Below are positions 1-7,662 of a DNA stretch of 64,000 bases, one piece after another. The translations under genes and the position numbers were made by a program. Within the stretch, counting starts at the first letter, position 1; each line of letters opens with the position of its first letter. This DNA comes from Paenibacillus curdlanolyticus YK9 (GTDB lineage: Bacteria > Bacillota > Bacilli > Paenibacillales > Paenibacillaceae): assembly GCF_000179615.1 (NCBI RefSeq), contig NZ_AEDD01000001.1, positions 661,995 to 725,994 on the forward strand, in the 5' to 3' direction. A model generated the notes under the pieces. That model saw nothing but the letters and a program-made list of their open reading frames with translations. It was not told the DNA's origin and searched no databases.

Positions 1-116
1 GGGAACGCATCGCCCAAATGGTATTTCAAGTTGTGCCGGCTGTTTCCATCGCTGAATGCGATGAACTGCCAGATACCGTACGAGGCGAAGGCGGATTCGG
101 ACATACGGGCGTTTAA
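1..116 (+). CDS. dut: dUTP diphosphatase, C-terminal end (partial)
   Basis: The window opens inside a gene whose last 37 codons are readable in one frame up to a TAA at 114-116. They contain ERIAQMV, matching conserved dUTPase motif 4, and [10 protein letters not shown], matching the glycine-rich motif 5 that closes over the active site of the neighbouring subunit in the trimer. The enzyme hydrolyses dUTP to dUMP and pyrophosphate, keeping uracil out of DNA and feeding thymidylate synthesis. The 5' part lies outside the window. Its position just upstream of dpaA resembles other Paenibacillaceae (recalled, not checked). An IS element now separates the two genes. The family call rests on two motifs but they are diagnostic. 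Confidence 0.88.
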   Translation, partial: ERIAQMVFQVVPAVSIAECDELPDTVRGEGGFGHTGV

Positions 117-152
117 TTCTGAACTTTTTATGATATTCGTACAAGTACGAGC

Positions 153-176
153 AGAGACCGGATAAAACCGGTCTCT
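153..176. repeat. 24-bp hairpin direct repeat, left flank of the IS
   Basis: The sequence AGAGACCGG-N6-CCGGTCTCT is a perfect 9-bp stem. An identical 24-bp copy sits at 1731-1754, exactly at the other end of the IS element. The bases just outside differ (C at 152, G at 1730), so the identity is confined to 24 bp. This copy has lost the T-run that follows the right-hand copy. The simplest reading is that the dut terminator hairpin was the target and was duplicated on insertion. Confidence 0.85.
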
Positions 177-184
177 CAGATTGT

Positions 185-230
185 AGAGAAACCCACGTTT
201 TTTCAAAACGCTGGGTTTCTCTTTGTTTTA
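185..230 (+). terminator. Rho-independent terminator inside the IS left end
   Basis: AGAGAAACCCA at 185-195 pairs perfectly with TGGGTTTCTCT at 212-222, and a T-rich tail (TTTGTTTTA) follows. In the plus direction it would stop dut read-through before it runs antisense through the transposase. The stem overlaps the terminal inverted repeat, so it belongs to the element. Confidence 0.8.
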
Positions 231-270
231 TCGAGGCTGTATTTAAAGGCAAAAAGGGTGGTTTAACGCC

Positions 271-1035
271 TTACGCCCTCCTTTCGAGGTGGAGGGCAAT
301 CTTTTTCATGTTCTGCACCGCAGCGGTCATCAACGCTTGTTCCATCACGTTTTTTAACCCCCGCAAACGGCAATAGCGAAACCCGTGGAGCTGTTTAGCA
401 TCCGCGAAGCTTCGCTCAATCGTTTCTTTTCTCTTTTTGTAGAGCCTTTTGCCCGACTTACTGAGGCGGTTTAATCGCACTTGTTCTTTACTGTCTTCCC
501 AAATATGTCTGGTGATCACTTTGCGTTTGGTAGCGGAACGTGTACACTGCTCCAGCATCGGACATGTTTCACATTGTTTTGGATCCGACGCATAATGCCG
601 GTAGCCATGTCGATCGGTTGTTCGGTATGACAGTTCTTGCTGCTGCGGACAAACATACAAATTACGTTCTGCATCATAGATAAACTTCCATTTTGGATGT
701 AAGCCTTGTGTGGGATGGAATCGTCGATGTGCAATGACACCAAAGATTTTACGTTTCTCTAATCCTTTGCAAATCGGAGTCGTCAAATAGCCGGAATCCA
801 ATGCAACTGCCTCTACTGTAAACCCAAAACGCTGACGTTGACGGTCTAAACGAGAAAGATACGGTACGGAATCATGGACATTGCCGGCGGTGACGAAAAC
901 ATCGGTAACTAGGTTGTACTTCACATCAACTGTGCGATGATCCAAGTAGAAGAAGCCTTCCGGCTTACCTTCTCGGTACATATATCCGCTGTCCGGATCA
1001 GTCGTGCTAACCTTCACTTCCTTGTCTTCCGTCAC
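271..1035 (-). CDS. IS1182-family transposase, C-terminal part (second frame)
   Basis: This 254-residue frame carries the rest of a DDE transposase: a VSTTDPDSGY stretch after the first catalytic region, a central LDSGYLTTP holding the probable second aspartate, a Cys-rich stretch (CPQQQ, CETCPMLEQC) and the C-terminal ERSFADAKQLHGFRYCR segment with the probable catalytic glutamate. It lies in the -1 frame relative to the N-terminal part and is open back to the A-tract at 1057-1062. A GTG at 1035 follows GGAGGAG too closely to be a convincing independent start, so this half is more likely reached by frameshifting or is broken off. It ends beside the left end of the element. Confidence 0.8.
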   Translation of the reverse strand: MTEDKEVKVSTTDPDSGYMYREGKPEGFFYLDHRTVDVKYNLVTDVFVTAGNVHDSVPYLSRLDRQRQRFGFTVEAVALDSGYLTTPICKGLEKRKIFGVIAHRRFHPTQGLHPKWKFIYDAERNLYVCPQQQELSYRTTDRHGYRHYASDPKQCETCPMLEQCTRSATKRKVITRHIWEDSKEQVRLNRLSKSGKRLYKKRKETIERSFADAKQLHGFRYCRLRGLKNVMEQALMTAAVQNMKKIALHLERRA

Positions 1036-1049
1036 CTCCTCCCGTGGTT

Positions 1050-1622
1050 TTAGTGCTTTTTTCCTTGCGATTTACGGTCTGCTTCTACCGCCGCATTCAG
1101 TTCATCCACGTAATCCCGCGTGTTCTGTTGCACTTGCTCTTTCGTGTATTTATGTTTATTCGCATTAGCCTTTACATGAGTTGAATCGGAGATCAGGACA
1201 CGTCCGCCAATCATTCGATGTGACACAGCCTGAAGTACAATCTCATCAAAAATATCTTGGAACACAGACGTATCTTTGAACCGGGTTCGCCGGTTCCAGC
1301 TAATCGTCGTGTGATCAGGGACTCGATCAGTTAGTCCAAGCCCAAGAAACCAACGGTAGGCGAGGTTGGTTTGAACTTCGCGTTCCAATTGACGTTCCGA
1401 ACGAATGCCATAGAAGTAACCCAGAAAAATCATCTTGAACAGCACGAGGGGGTCGATGGCTGGACGCCCGTTATCTTGGCAGTAAAGGTGGCGTACTTTC
1501 TCATCGATGAAAGAAAAGTCGATATACTTATCGATCTTGCGGAGCATATGATCAGCGGGAACTAAATCTTCAATGGAGACTAACTCATAGTTTTGTTGTT
1601 TATCTCGATTAGAACGCAGCAT
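1050..1622 (-). CDS. IS1182-family transposase, N-terminal part (first frame)
   Basis: The N-terminal half starts most plausibly at ATG 1622 (MLRSNRDKQQNYELV). Longer in-frame ATGs exist at 1652 and 1640. It contains the DUF772-type N-terminal domain (FIDEKVRHLY, GRPAIDPLVLFKMIFLGY) and ISDSTHVKANANKHK with the probable first catalytic aspartate. The frame closes at a TAA (1050-1052) directly after GKKH. On the minus strand the codons GGA AAA AAG contain the heptamer A-AAA-AAG (1056-1062). A -1 slip there continues as K-A-L-K-P-R-E-E-V and joins the second frame exactly where family members continue. Whether this is programmed frameshifting or loss of one A cannot be decided from one copy. 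Confidence 0.85.
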   Translation of the reverse strand: MLRSNRDKQQNYELVSIEDLVPADHMLRKIDKYIDFSFIDEKVRHLYCQDNGRPAIDPLVLFKMIFLGYFYGIRSERQLEREVQTNLAYRWFLGLGLTDRVPDHTTISWNRRTRFKDTSVFQDIFDEIVLQAVSHRMIGGRVLISDSTHVKANANKHKYTKEQVQQNTRDYVDELNAAVEADRKSQGKKH

Positions 1623-1702
1623 GCGACACCATCCGTTCATAGTTATTACCACTATTATACTATATTAACGCGGTGTCGTGTTAAATTACATGCACATAAG
1701 AA

Positions 1703-1729
1703 AGGCTGCCGAGACTTTCTCGACAGCCT
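1703..1729. other. Subterminal hairpin at the right end of the IS
   Basis: AGGCTGCCGAGA pairs with TCTCGACAGCCT across a short loop, with one mismatch. It lies between the transposase start and the right end. It has no T-run and may serve transposase binding or block incoming transcription rather than terminate. Confidence 0.55.
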
Positions 1730-1730
1730 G

Positions 1731-1760
1731 AGAGACCGGATAAAACCGGTCTCTTTTTTT
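1731..1760 (+). terminator. Ancestral dut terminator, right copy of the 24-bp hairpin
   Basis: This is the second copy of AGAGACCGG-N6-CCGGTCTCT and is followed at once by a run of seven Ts, making a textbook intrinsic terminator. It most likely ended the dut transcript before the IS arrived, and now insulates dpaA from the element. Confidence 0.85.
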
Positions 1761-1787
1761 ATATCTATAACAGCAGCTTCCTCACGC

Positions 1788-1814
1788 ACCCCCACATAGG
1801 CGGACGCATACGAT
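1788..1814 (+). promoter_or_regulatory. Candidate sigma-K promoter for dpaAB
   Basis: AC (1788-1789), 17 bases, then CATACGAT (1807-1814) fits the AC-N16/17-CATANNNT pattern of sigma-K promoters. dpaA and dpaB are mother-cell genes controlled by sigma-K in B. subtilis, which supports the call. The motif is short, so chance matching is possible. Confidence 0.45.
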
Positions 1815-1853
1815 GATTTATATCTTACGAGCGCAGAAAGGAGTGAAGCCTTC

Positions 1854-2753
1854 ATGCTCACCGGCGTTCAGGTGCTGCTGATCGGCGGCGACGCCCGGCA
1901 ATTAGAAGTGATTCGGAAGCTGACGGAACTTGACGCTTCGGTCACAGTCGTCGGCTTCGAAGGTTTGCATACGCCTCTGGATGGGGCGATCCATGCAGAG
2001 CTGCGCGATGAGTTGTTCGATTCAGCCGATGCTTTGCTGCTGCCAGCTGTTGGGACTGATGACAATGGTCTCATTACCGCTGTATTCAGTGATCGTGAAT
2101 TGAGATTGACGGAAGCGCAAATTGCAAGGCTGCCAAAGCATGCCACGGTATATGCAGGGATGGCGAAGTCCTATTTGGTCCAATTATGTGCGAAGCATGG
2201 TATCGGGCTGATGGAGCTATTCGAGCGCGACGATGTCGCGATTTACAATTCCATTCCGACTGCTGAAGGCGCCATTATGATGGCGATCCAGAACACGGAT
2301 ATAACGATCCACGGGTCTACTTGCATGGTTCTTGGCATCGGCAGAACAGGGCTTACTTTAGCGCGTACGTTGCAAGGATTGGGTGCAAAAGTAAAGGTTG
2401 GCGTTCGCCGGCAGGAGCACTTTGCAAGGGCGTGGGAGATGGGCGTAACGCCTTTTTACATCGACCGTTTGCTGCATGAGGTTGGCAACATTGACTTGCT
2501 TTTTAATACAATTCCGACTATGATAGTCACAGCGCAAATTATCGCGAATTTGCCCTCTAGGGCGGTCATTATCGACCTTGCCTCGAAGCCTGGCGGCACC
2601 GATTTTAGGTTCGCTGAGAAACGAGGTATGAAGGCGATGCTGGCTCCTGGTCTCCCAGGTATTGTCGCGCCGAAGACGGCTGGACGAATCATAGCGGATT
2701 GCTTATGTCAGCTTATTATGGACAATGCGAAGCTATGGGGGGAGAGGCCATGA
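1854..2753 (+). CDS. dpaA: Dipicolinate synthase subunit A
   Basis: DpaA (SpoVFA) is one of two subunits that oxidise dihydrodipicolinate to dipicolinic acid, the chelator that fills the spore core with calcium and gives heat resistance. The 299-residue product has the expected two-part layout: an N-terminal domain starting GVQVLLIGGDARQLEVI and a Rossmann fold around residues 158-170 (VLGIGRTGLTLA). The segment APGLPGIVAPKTAG near the C-terminus is typical of the family. The start follows AAAGGAG by about 10 bases. The stop overlaps the dpaB start as ATGA, so the two are translationally coupled. Expression is expected late in the mother cell. Confidence 0.95.
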   Translation: MLTGVQVLLIGGDARQLEVIRKLTELDASVTVVGFEGLHTPLDGAIHAELRDELFDSADALLLPAVGTDDNGLITAVFSDRELRLTEAQIARLPKHATVYAGMAKSYLVQLCAKHGIGLMELFERDDVAIYNSIPTAEGAIMMAIQNTDITIHGSTCMVLGIGRTGLTLARTLQGLGAKVKVGVRRQEHFARAWEMGVTPFYIDRLLHEVGNIDLLFNTIPTMIVTAQIIANLPSRAVIIDLASKPGGTDFRFAEKRGMKAMLAPGLPGIVAPKTAGRIIADCLCQLIMDNAKLWGERP

Positions 2754-3346
2754 ATTGGTCGGGGAAAACGGTCGGATATGCTTTAACGGGGTCGCATTGC
2801 ACCTTTGCTGAGGTTATGCCTCATGTTCAACGGTTTGTTGATCTTGGAGCTAATGTTGTACCGATTGCATCACATACGCTGATGACGACGGATACCCGTT
2901 TTGGCACATCGGAACATTGGCAATCGGAACTGAAACGGATTACGGGCAACGACATCATTTCGACGATCGTTCAGGCAGAACCGCTAGGACCGTCGAAGCT
3001 GAATGATGTTTTGCTGATTGCGCCTTGTACCGGCAATACGACAAGCCGATTGGCGAATGCGTTGACGGATAGCGCTGTACTTATGGCAGCCAAAGCACAG
3101 ATGCGCAACGGCAGGCCTTTGGTTTTAGCCATTTCAACGAATGATGGACTTGGCCTGAATGCTGCCAACATTGCAAAGCTGCTCGTAGCGAAGAACATCT
3201 ATTTCGTTCCTTTTGGTCAAGATAATCCAGAGCAGAAGCCGAATTCGCTCGTTGCTCGCATGGACCTTGTAGTCGAGGCTTGTGATGCAGCGCTTCGAGG
3301 GCAGCAGCTCCAGCCGATGCTCATAGAGCGTTACCAATATAATTAA
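2750..3346 (+). CDS. dpaB: Dipicolinate synthase subunit B
   Basis: DpaB (SpoVFB) is the flavoprotein-fold partner of DpaA. The start chosen is ATG 2750 (MNWSGKTVGYALTGSHC), which follows a GGGGGGAG site and overlaps the dpaA stop; an upstream in-frame ATG at 2699 lies inside dpaA and has no such site. The 198 residues include the phosphopantothenoylcysteine-decarboxylase-like motifs LTGSHCTF, APCTGNTTSRLANALTD and GLGLNAANIAKLL. The last residues (IERYQYN) look longer than the ending I recall for the family and abut the remnant of asd, so the tail may have changed when asd was deleted. Confidence 0.94.
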   Translation: MNWSGKTVGYALTGSHCTFAEVMPHVQRFVDLGANVVPIASHTLMTTDTRFGTSEHWQSELKRITGNDIISTIVQAEPLGPSKLNDVLLIAPCTGNTTSRLANALTDSAVLMAAKAQMRNGRPLVLAISTNDGLGLNAANIAKLLVAKNIYFVPFGQDNPEQKPNSLVARMDLVVEACDAALRGQQLQPMLIERYQYN

Positions 3347-3352
3347 TGGATT

Positions 3353-3438
3353 AATTACCTCGTTTCTGATAACTAGCTGAGGGGCGCTGCAAGAACGCCG
3401 TTCAAATTGCTGAATACATCGCTGATCAGAACGACTAA
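3353..3438 (+). pseudogene. asd: 3' remnant of asd (aspartate-semialdehyde dehydrogenase)
   Basis: Between dpaB and dapG, where B. subtilis has asd, the bases from 3353 translate as NYLVSDN, then a TAG, then LRGAA. After a two-base shift they continue NAVQIAEYIADQND up to TAA 3436-3438. This closely follows the C-terminal end of Asd proteins (recalled from B. subtilis as VVSDNLLKGAAWNSVQIAE). The stop, the missing bases and the absence of the roughly 300 preceding codons mark it as a deletion scar. A working asd must lie elsewhere, because DapG and DapA need it between them. The region could in principle be chance similarity, but order and position both match. Confidence 0.75.
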
Positions 3439-3502
3439 TAGATGAATGAACGGCGGCTCCCGGCGTCCTGTTGTCTTTATAACATAACGGAGGATTGACA
3501 AC

Positions 3503-4714
3503 ATGCGAATACTCGTTCAGAAGTTCGGGGGCACCTCGCTTGCTACAGCGCAGGCGAGGGAATTCGTCGTTCGTCATATTGCAAGGGAGCGCGAACTTGG
3601 ATATGCAACCGTCGTTGTGGTCTCGGCAATGGGAAGGAGCGGGGATCCGTATGCTACGGACACGCTGCTTCGTTTGATTACCGAGAATGGTGACATGTTG
3701 CCTGCCAAGGAGAAGGATATGCTGCTCGGCTGCGGAGAGATTATTTCGGCAGCTGTCTTGTGCAGCCGCTTACGCTCTGAGGGAATTCCAGCTGTAGCAT
3801 TAACTGGCGGCGCTGCTGGCATTGTTACGGATTCATCCTTTGGCCAAGCGCGCATTGTCGATATTCAGAACGAGCCGATGTTAAATCGACTAAGGCAAGG
3901 CGAAGTCGTTATCGTTGCCGGGTTTCAGGGACGTACTGACCAAGGCGAAATGACTACGCTTGGAAGAGGCGGCAGCGATACTTCCGCAACAGCGATTGGC
4001 GCTGCTTTGCGTGCAGAGCGCGTTGACATTTACACTGATGTAAATGGCATTTTGACTGCGGATCCGCGATTCGTTTCTGAAGCCAAGCCGATCGCGACTG
4101 TTGGCTATGCTGAAATTTGCAATATGGCGCGGCAAGGCGCGAAAGTGATTCATCCTCGTGCGGTTGAGATTGCTCAGCAAGCGCGCATTCCTTTGCGGGT
4201 GCGCTCGACGTTTTCGGATGATGAAGGAACACTAGTGACAGATGACCGAACAGTACCGATTCCAACCGTTCGTGATAAGCATGTCACGGGTATTGCGCAT
4301 GTCGCTGGGGTTACCCAAATTTCAGTATTTTCAAAAGACGGACAGAACGATGTCCAGCTTCAAGTCTTTCAGTCGATGGCTCGAAACGGCATTAGCGTCG
4401 ATTTTATTAATGTTACGCCTGGCGGTGCAGTTTATACGGTTTTTGATCACGATGCTGCGAAGGCTGTGGAAGTCCTTGAGAAGCTTGGTTATGTTCCTAA
4501 CATGATTAATGGCTGCGCCAAGGTCTCGGTTATTGGCGGAGGCATGAACGGCGTTCCAGGCATAATGGCGCGGATTGTTGAGGCGTTAAGCGAGTCCGGC
4601 GTGACGATTCTACAATCGGCGGATTCCAATACGACGATCTGGGTTCTAGTGCAGCAAGAAGATATGGTCGCAGCGCTCCGGGCTTTGCATGCGAAGTTCG
4701 AGCTGCATTTGTAA
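3503..4714 (+). CDS. dapG: Aspartate kinase (DapG type)
   Basis: The enzyme phosphorylates aspartate, the first step toward diaminopimelate, lysine, threonine, methionine and dipicolinate. The product has 403 residues, the size of single-chain ACT-regulated aspartokinases. KFGGTSLA at residues 7-14 is the kinase signature, and the TLGRGGSDTSATA segment follows around residue 150. Two ACT-type halves occupy about residues 265-403 (GVTQISVFSKDGQND, INGCAKVSVIGGGMNG). The start follows GGAGG by 8 bases. By position next to dpaAB and dapA it corresponds to B. subtilis DapG, the isoform inhibited by meso-diaminopimelate. That inhibition is inferred from synteny. Confidence 0.95.
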   Translation: MRILVQKFGGTSLATAQAREFVVRHIARERELGYATVVVVSAMGRSGDPYATDTLLRLITENGDMLPAKEKDMLLGCGEIISAAVLCSRLRSEGIPAVALTGGAAGIVTDSSFGQARIVDIQNEPMLNRLRQGEVVIVAGFQGRTDQGEMTTLGRGGSDTSATAIGAALRAERVDIYTDVNGILTADPRFVSEAKPIATVGYAEICNMARQGAKVIHPRAVEIAQQARIPLRVRSTFSDDEGTLVTDDRTVPIPTVRDKHVTGIAHVAGVTQISVFSKDGQNDVQLQVFQSMARNGISVDFINVTPGGAVYTVFDHDAAKAVEVLEKLGYVPNMINGCAKVSVIGGGMNGVPGIMARIVEALSESGVTILQSADSNTTIWVLVQQEDMVAALRALHAKFELHL

Positions 4715-4806
4715 AGAAAATAACGAGATGAACTCTTGTTAAATAGATGAATAAGTACAACAACAGTAGAAATAGAAGCAGATTCAATTAAGCAGGAGGG
4801 GTCGTA

Positions 4807-5667
4807 ATGGATTTCGGAAGACTGATAACAGCAATGGCGACGCCATTCGATGCGGATGGCGCTATTGATTGGGAAGCGACAGGCAGACTAATCGACCATT
4901 TGATTGAAGTGCAGCAGAATGACAGCATTGTGATCTCGGGTACGACAGGTGAATCCCCGACGTTAACCGAACAAGAGAAAGAAAGCTTATTCCGTTTTGC
5001 CGTCGAGCGAGCAGGCGGCCGCGCCAAAATCATTGCAGGCACAGGAAGCAATGACACCGCTCATACCATCCATTTGACACAAGTTGCTGAAAATTGCGGC
5101 GTCGATGGTATTTTGCTTGTTACTCCATATTATAATAAGCCCAATCAAGAAGGCTTGTTCCAGCATTACAAAGCGGTTGCGCAATCGACTAGTCTTCCAA
5201 TCATGCTTTATAACGTGCCATCGCGTACGGGAATCACCATGACGGCGGCGACAACGCTTCGTCTGGCTGAAATTCCGAATATCGTGGCGACGAAAGACTG
5301 TGCGCCACTCGATCAGCTTACTGAAATTGCATGTCAAGCGCCTGAGCATTTCCGCGTTTATAGCGGCGACGATAGTGCAGCATTGCCAGCAATTGCAGTG
5401 GGTGCATATGGCATTGTAAGCGTTGCAAGCCACATCGTTGGAAGCAAAATGAAAAAAATGATTAATGCTTATTTGAACGGAGAAGTAAGCACGGCTGCAC
5501 AATTGCATGCGGAGTGTTTGCCAATCTTTAAAGGGCTGTTTGACTATCCGAGTCCGGCTCCAGTCAAATATGCATTAGCGTTGAATGGCCTTCCGGTAGG
5601 GGGCGTACGCTTGCCGCTCGTTGCACTTACGGACGAAGAAGGCGAATACTTGCGCCAGCTTGTTTAA
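4807..5667 (+). CDS. dapA: 4-hydroxy-tetrahydrodipicolinate synthase
   Basis: DapA condenses pyruvate with aspartate semialdehyde, committing carbon to diaminopimelate for the cell wall and dipicolinate for spores. The 286 residues form a class I aldolase barrel. SGTTGESPTL near residue 45 is the substrate loop, MLYNVPSRTG near 130 carries the catalytic tyrosine, and VATKDCAPL near 160 carries the Schiff-base lysine. The start follows AGGAGGGG by 6 bases. It lies 92 bp after dapG with no terminator visible between them, so the two are probably one unit. A terminator follows at 5709. Confidence 0.96.
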   Translation: MDFGRLITAMATPFDADGAIDWEATGRLIDHLIEVQQNDSIVISGTTGESPTLTEQEKESLFRFAVERAGGRAKIIAGTGSNDTAHTIHLTQVAENCGVDGILLVTPYYNKPNQEGLFQHYKAVAQSTSLPIMLYNVPSRTGITMTAATTLRLAEIPNIVATKDCAPLDQLTEIACQAPEHFRVYSGDDSAALPAIAVGAYGIVSVASHIVGSKMKKMINAYLNGEVSTAAQLHAECLPIFKGLFDYPSPAPVKYALALNGLPVGGVRLPLVALTDEEGEYLRQLV

Positions 5668-5708
5668 TCGGTCTACGAGTTACAAGGGGATCGATCTGAA
5701 GCGGGATT

Positions 5709-5764
5709 AAAACCGGTGCAACGGTCGCGAGCGCAGCTTGCGGCCAAGCATCGGTTTTTATTTT
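5709..5764 (+). terminator. Terminator after dapA
   Basis: AAAACCGGTGC and GCATCGGTTTT pair around a structured loop and lead into TTTTATTTT. This closes the dap unit. The rest of the 306-bp gap from 5668 to 5973 holds the promoter at 5803 and an untranslated leader. Confidence 0.75.
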
Positions 5765-5802
5765 ACGGGGTAGTATAGCAATAGATGCGATAACATGCTC
5801 AC

Positions 5803-5832
5803 TTGTATTCCATCTTTTGTATCATGTATAAT
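5803..5832 (+). promoter_or_regulatory. Sigma-A promoter for the RNase J gene
   Basis: TTGTAT (5803-5808), an 18-base spacer and a perfect TATAAT (5827-5832). The start codon is at 5974, so the mRNA would have a leader of about 135 bases, in which I see no recognised riboswitch. Confidence 0.7.
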
Positions 5833-5973
5833 GGGGTACAAGTGACTCGGTGCGGCAAGTATTGGGATTTAATAACCGAATAACGTTAGAGCGGCGATCC
5901 ATTTCATATAAAATAACAACGCTTACGGAGGCTGGTTACGCTTACGCAGAGCTTGTAGGAGGTATAGATTCAT

Positions 5974-7653
5974 TTGTCAAAGAAAAATGTTCAAGATAAA
6001 TTGCTCATCTTTGCACTTGGTGGCGTAGGTGAGATTGGTAAAAATATGTACGTTGTGCAATACGGCAACGACATCGTAATTGTCGATGCAGGACTTAAGT
6101 TCCCTGAAGAAGATATGTTGGGAATCGACATTGTCATCCCTGATATCTCGTATTTGACTGAAAATCGCGACAAAGTTCGCGGCATTCTCGTTACACATGG
6201 TCACGAGGACCACATCGGCGGACTGCCATTCGTTCTTAAGAACCTGAATGTGCCAGTATTCGGAACGAAGCTGACGCTAGGACTTATCGAAGGCAAGCTG
6301 AAGGAAGCTGGCCTGCTTGGCGAGACTAAACGGATTCTCATTAATGCAGATTCCGAAGTGCAGCTAGGCTCGATCGTGGCAACGTTCTTCAAGACGAATC
6401 ACAGTATTCCTGACTCGCTCGGCGTTTGTTTGGATACGCCAGAAGGCCGCGTTGTACATACAGGCGACTTTAAATTCGATCACACTCCTGTTAATAACGA
6501 GTTTGCTGATCTTCAACGTATTGCAGAGATCGGACGCGAAGGTGTTCTAGCGCTGCTGTCGGATAGTACGAATGCAGAACGCCCAGGCTTCACGCCTTCT
6601 GAGAGCGTTGTCGGAACGAATCTGGAAGAAATTTTCCGTAAAGCGACACAACGCGTCGTTGTTGCAACGTTTGCATCGAACGTTCACCGAATTCAACAAG
6701 TCGTTAACGCTGCAGCAGCGACCCGCCGCAAAATTGCGGTTGTAGGCCGTTCGATGGTTAACGTTGTATCCATTGCTGGCGATCTTGGTTACTTGAATAT
6801 TCCAGAAGGCATGATTATCGAGCCTGAAGAAGTAAATAAAATGGCAGCAGACCGTGTCGTTATTTTGTGCACAGGCAGCCAAGGCGAGCCAATGTCGGCG
6901 CTTACACGCATGGCCCGCTCAACGCACCGCAAAATCGATATTTTGCCAGGAGATACCGTTATCATTGCGGCCACACCAATTCCAGGCAATGAGCGGCATG
7001 TAGGCCGTACGGTGGACGAGTTGTTCCGTCTTGGCGCCAATGTCATCTACGGACCAGGCTCGGTATCGGGCGTTCACGTATCAGGCCATGGCAGCCAAGA
7101 AGAACTAAAGCTGATGCTCAACCTGATCCGTCCGAAGTTCTTTATTCCTATCCACGGCGAGTACCGTATGCTTCGCCACCACGCGCAGCTCGGCGAGTCG
7201 GTTGGAATCGAGCGAGAGAATATTTTCATCATCGATAATGGCGATACGGTGGAGTTCCAAGGCGGCAACGCGCGTAAAGGCTCCAAAGTTCAAGCAGGCA
7301 ACGTCCTGATTGACGGTCTGGGCGTAGGCGACGTAGGCAATATCGTGCTTCGCGACCGCAAATTGCTGTCCCAAGATGGTATTCTTGTTGTTGTTGTTAC
7401 CCTTAGCAAACAAGATGGAACGATTCTGTCCGGTCCGGACATTATCTCCAGAGGCTTCGTCTATGTTCGTGAATCCGAAGGCTTGTTGGATGAAGCGAAT
7501 CGAATCGTGACATCTACGCTGAACAAGCTGATGAATGATAACGTAAATGAGTGGGCTTCGCTCAAAACGAATGTGAAGGACGCGCTCGGTCGGTTCTTGT
7601 ACGAACAAACCCGTCGTCGTCCAATGATCTTGCCGATCATTATGGAAGTGTAA
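5974..7653 (+). CDS. rnjB: Ribonuclease J (RnjB by synteny)
   Basis: RNase J proteins are metallo-beta-lactamase/beta-CASP nucleases with 5'-3' exonuclease and endonuclease activity in mRNA decay and rRNA maturation. The 559 residues match the family length. The zinc motif HGHEDH sits at residues 75-80, SDSTNAERPGF near 195 belongs to the beta-CASP part, and PIHGEYRML near 390 holds a further metal ligand. All ligands visible in the first motif are intact, so activity is expected. The TTG start follows AGGAGGT. B. subtilis has RNase J2 (RnjB) at this place between dapA and tepA, so that symbol is used, but sequence alone does not separate J1 from J2. Confidence 0.93.
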   Translation: MSKKNVQDKLLIFALGGVGEIGKNMYVVQYGNDIVIVDAGLKFPEEDMLGIDIVIPDISYLTENRDKVRGILVTHGHEDHIGGLPFVLKNLNVPVFGTKLTLGLIEGKLKEAGLLGETKRILINADSEVQLGSIVATFFKTNHSIPDSLGVCLDTPEGRVVHTGDFKFDHTPVNNEFADLQRIAEIGREGVLALLSDSTNAERPGFTPSESVVGTNLEEIFRKATQRVVVATFASNVHRIQQVVNAAAATRRKIAVVGRSMVNVVSIAGDLGYLNIPEGMIIEPEEVNKMAADRVVILCTGSQGEPMSALTRMARSTHRKIDILPGDTVIIAATPIPGNERHVGRTVDELFRLGANVIYGPGSVSGVHVSGHGSQEELKLMLNLIRPKFFIPIHGEYRMLRHHAQLGESVGIERENIFIIDNGDTVEFQGGNARKGSKVQAGNVLIDGLGVGDVGNIVLRDRKLLSQDGILVVVVTLSKQDGTILSGPDIISRGFVYVRESEGLLDEANRIVTSTLNKLMNDNVNEWASLKTNVKDALGRFLYEQTRRRPMILPIIMEV

Positions 7654-7662
7654 TAACCGATC

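Larger units (their letters stand above)
177..1730 (-). mobile_element. IS1182-family insertion sequence (about 1554 bp)
   Basis: The element is delimited by imperfect terminal inverted repeats. The left end reads CAGATTGTAGAGAAACCCACG and then diverges (first 20 bases from 177); the right end read inward from 1730 begins CAGGCTGTCGAGAAAGTCTC. Fifteen of the first 21 positions match. Both ends abut identical 24-bp hairpin repeats. Inside is one transposase on the minus strand, split over two frames. Each end also carries a hairpin (185-222 and 1703-1729) that could shield the element from outside transcription. Boundaries are inferred from repeats and inverted repeats together, which agree to the base. 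Family assignment comes from the transposase N-terminus and DDE layout. Confidence 0.85.

Noticed and set aside
234..1729. Alternative IS boundaries using the AGGCTGT match at 234-240 and 1723-1729
   Set aside because: The match is only 7 bp plus scattered bases and leaves unequal flanks, whereas 177 and 1730 give a longer inverted repeat and exact 24-bp direct repeats.
3439..3502. Lysine riboswitch upstream of dapG
   Set aside because: The gap is too short and shows none of the conserved L-box elements; it holds the asd remnant and a ribosome site.
4747..4791. 14-codon ORF (MNKYNNSRNRSRFN) just before dapA
   Set aside because: No ribosome binding site and compositionally like AT-rich spacer.
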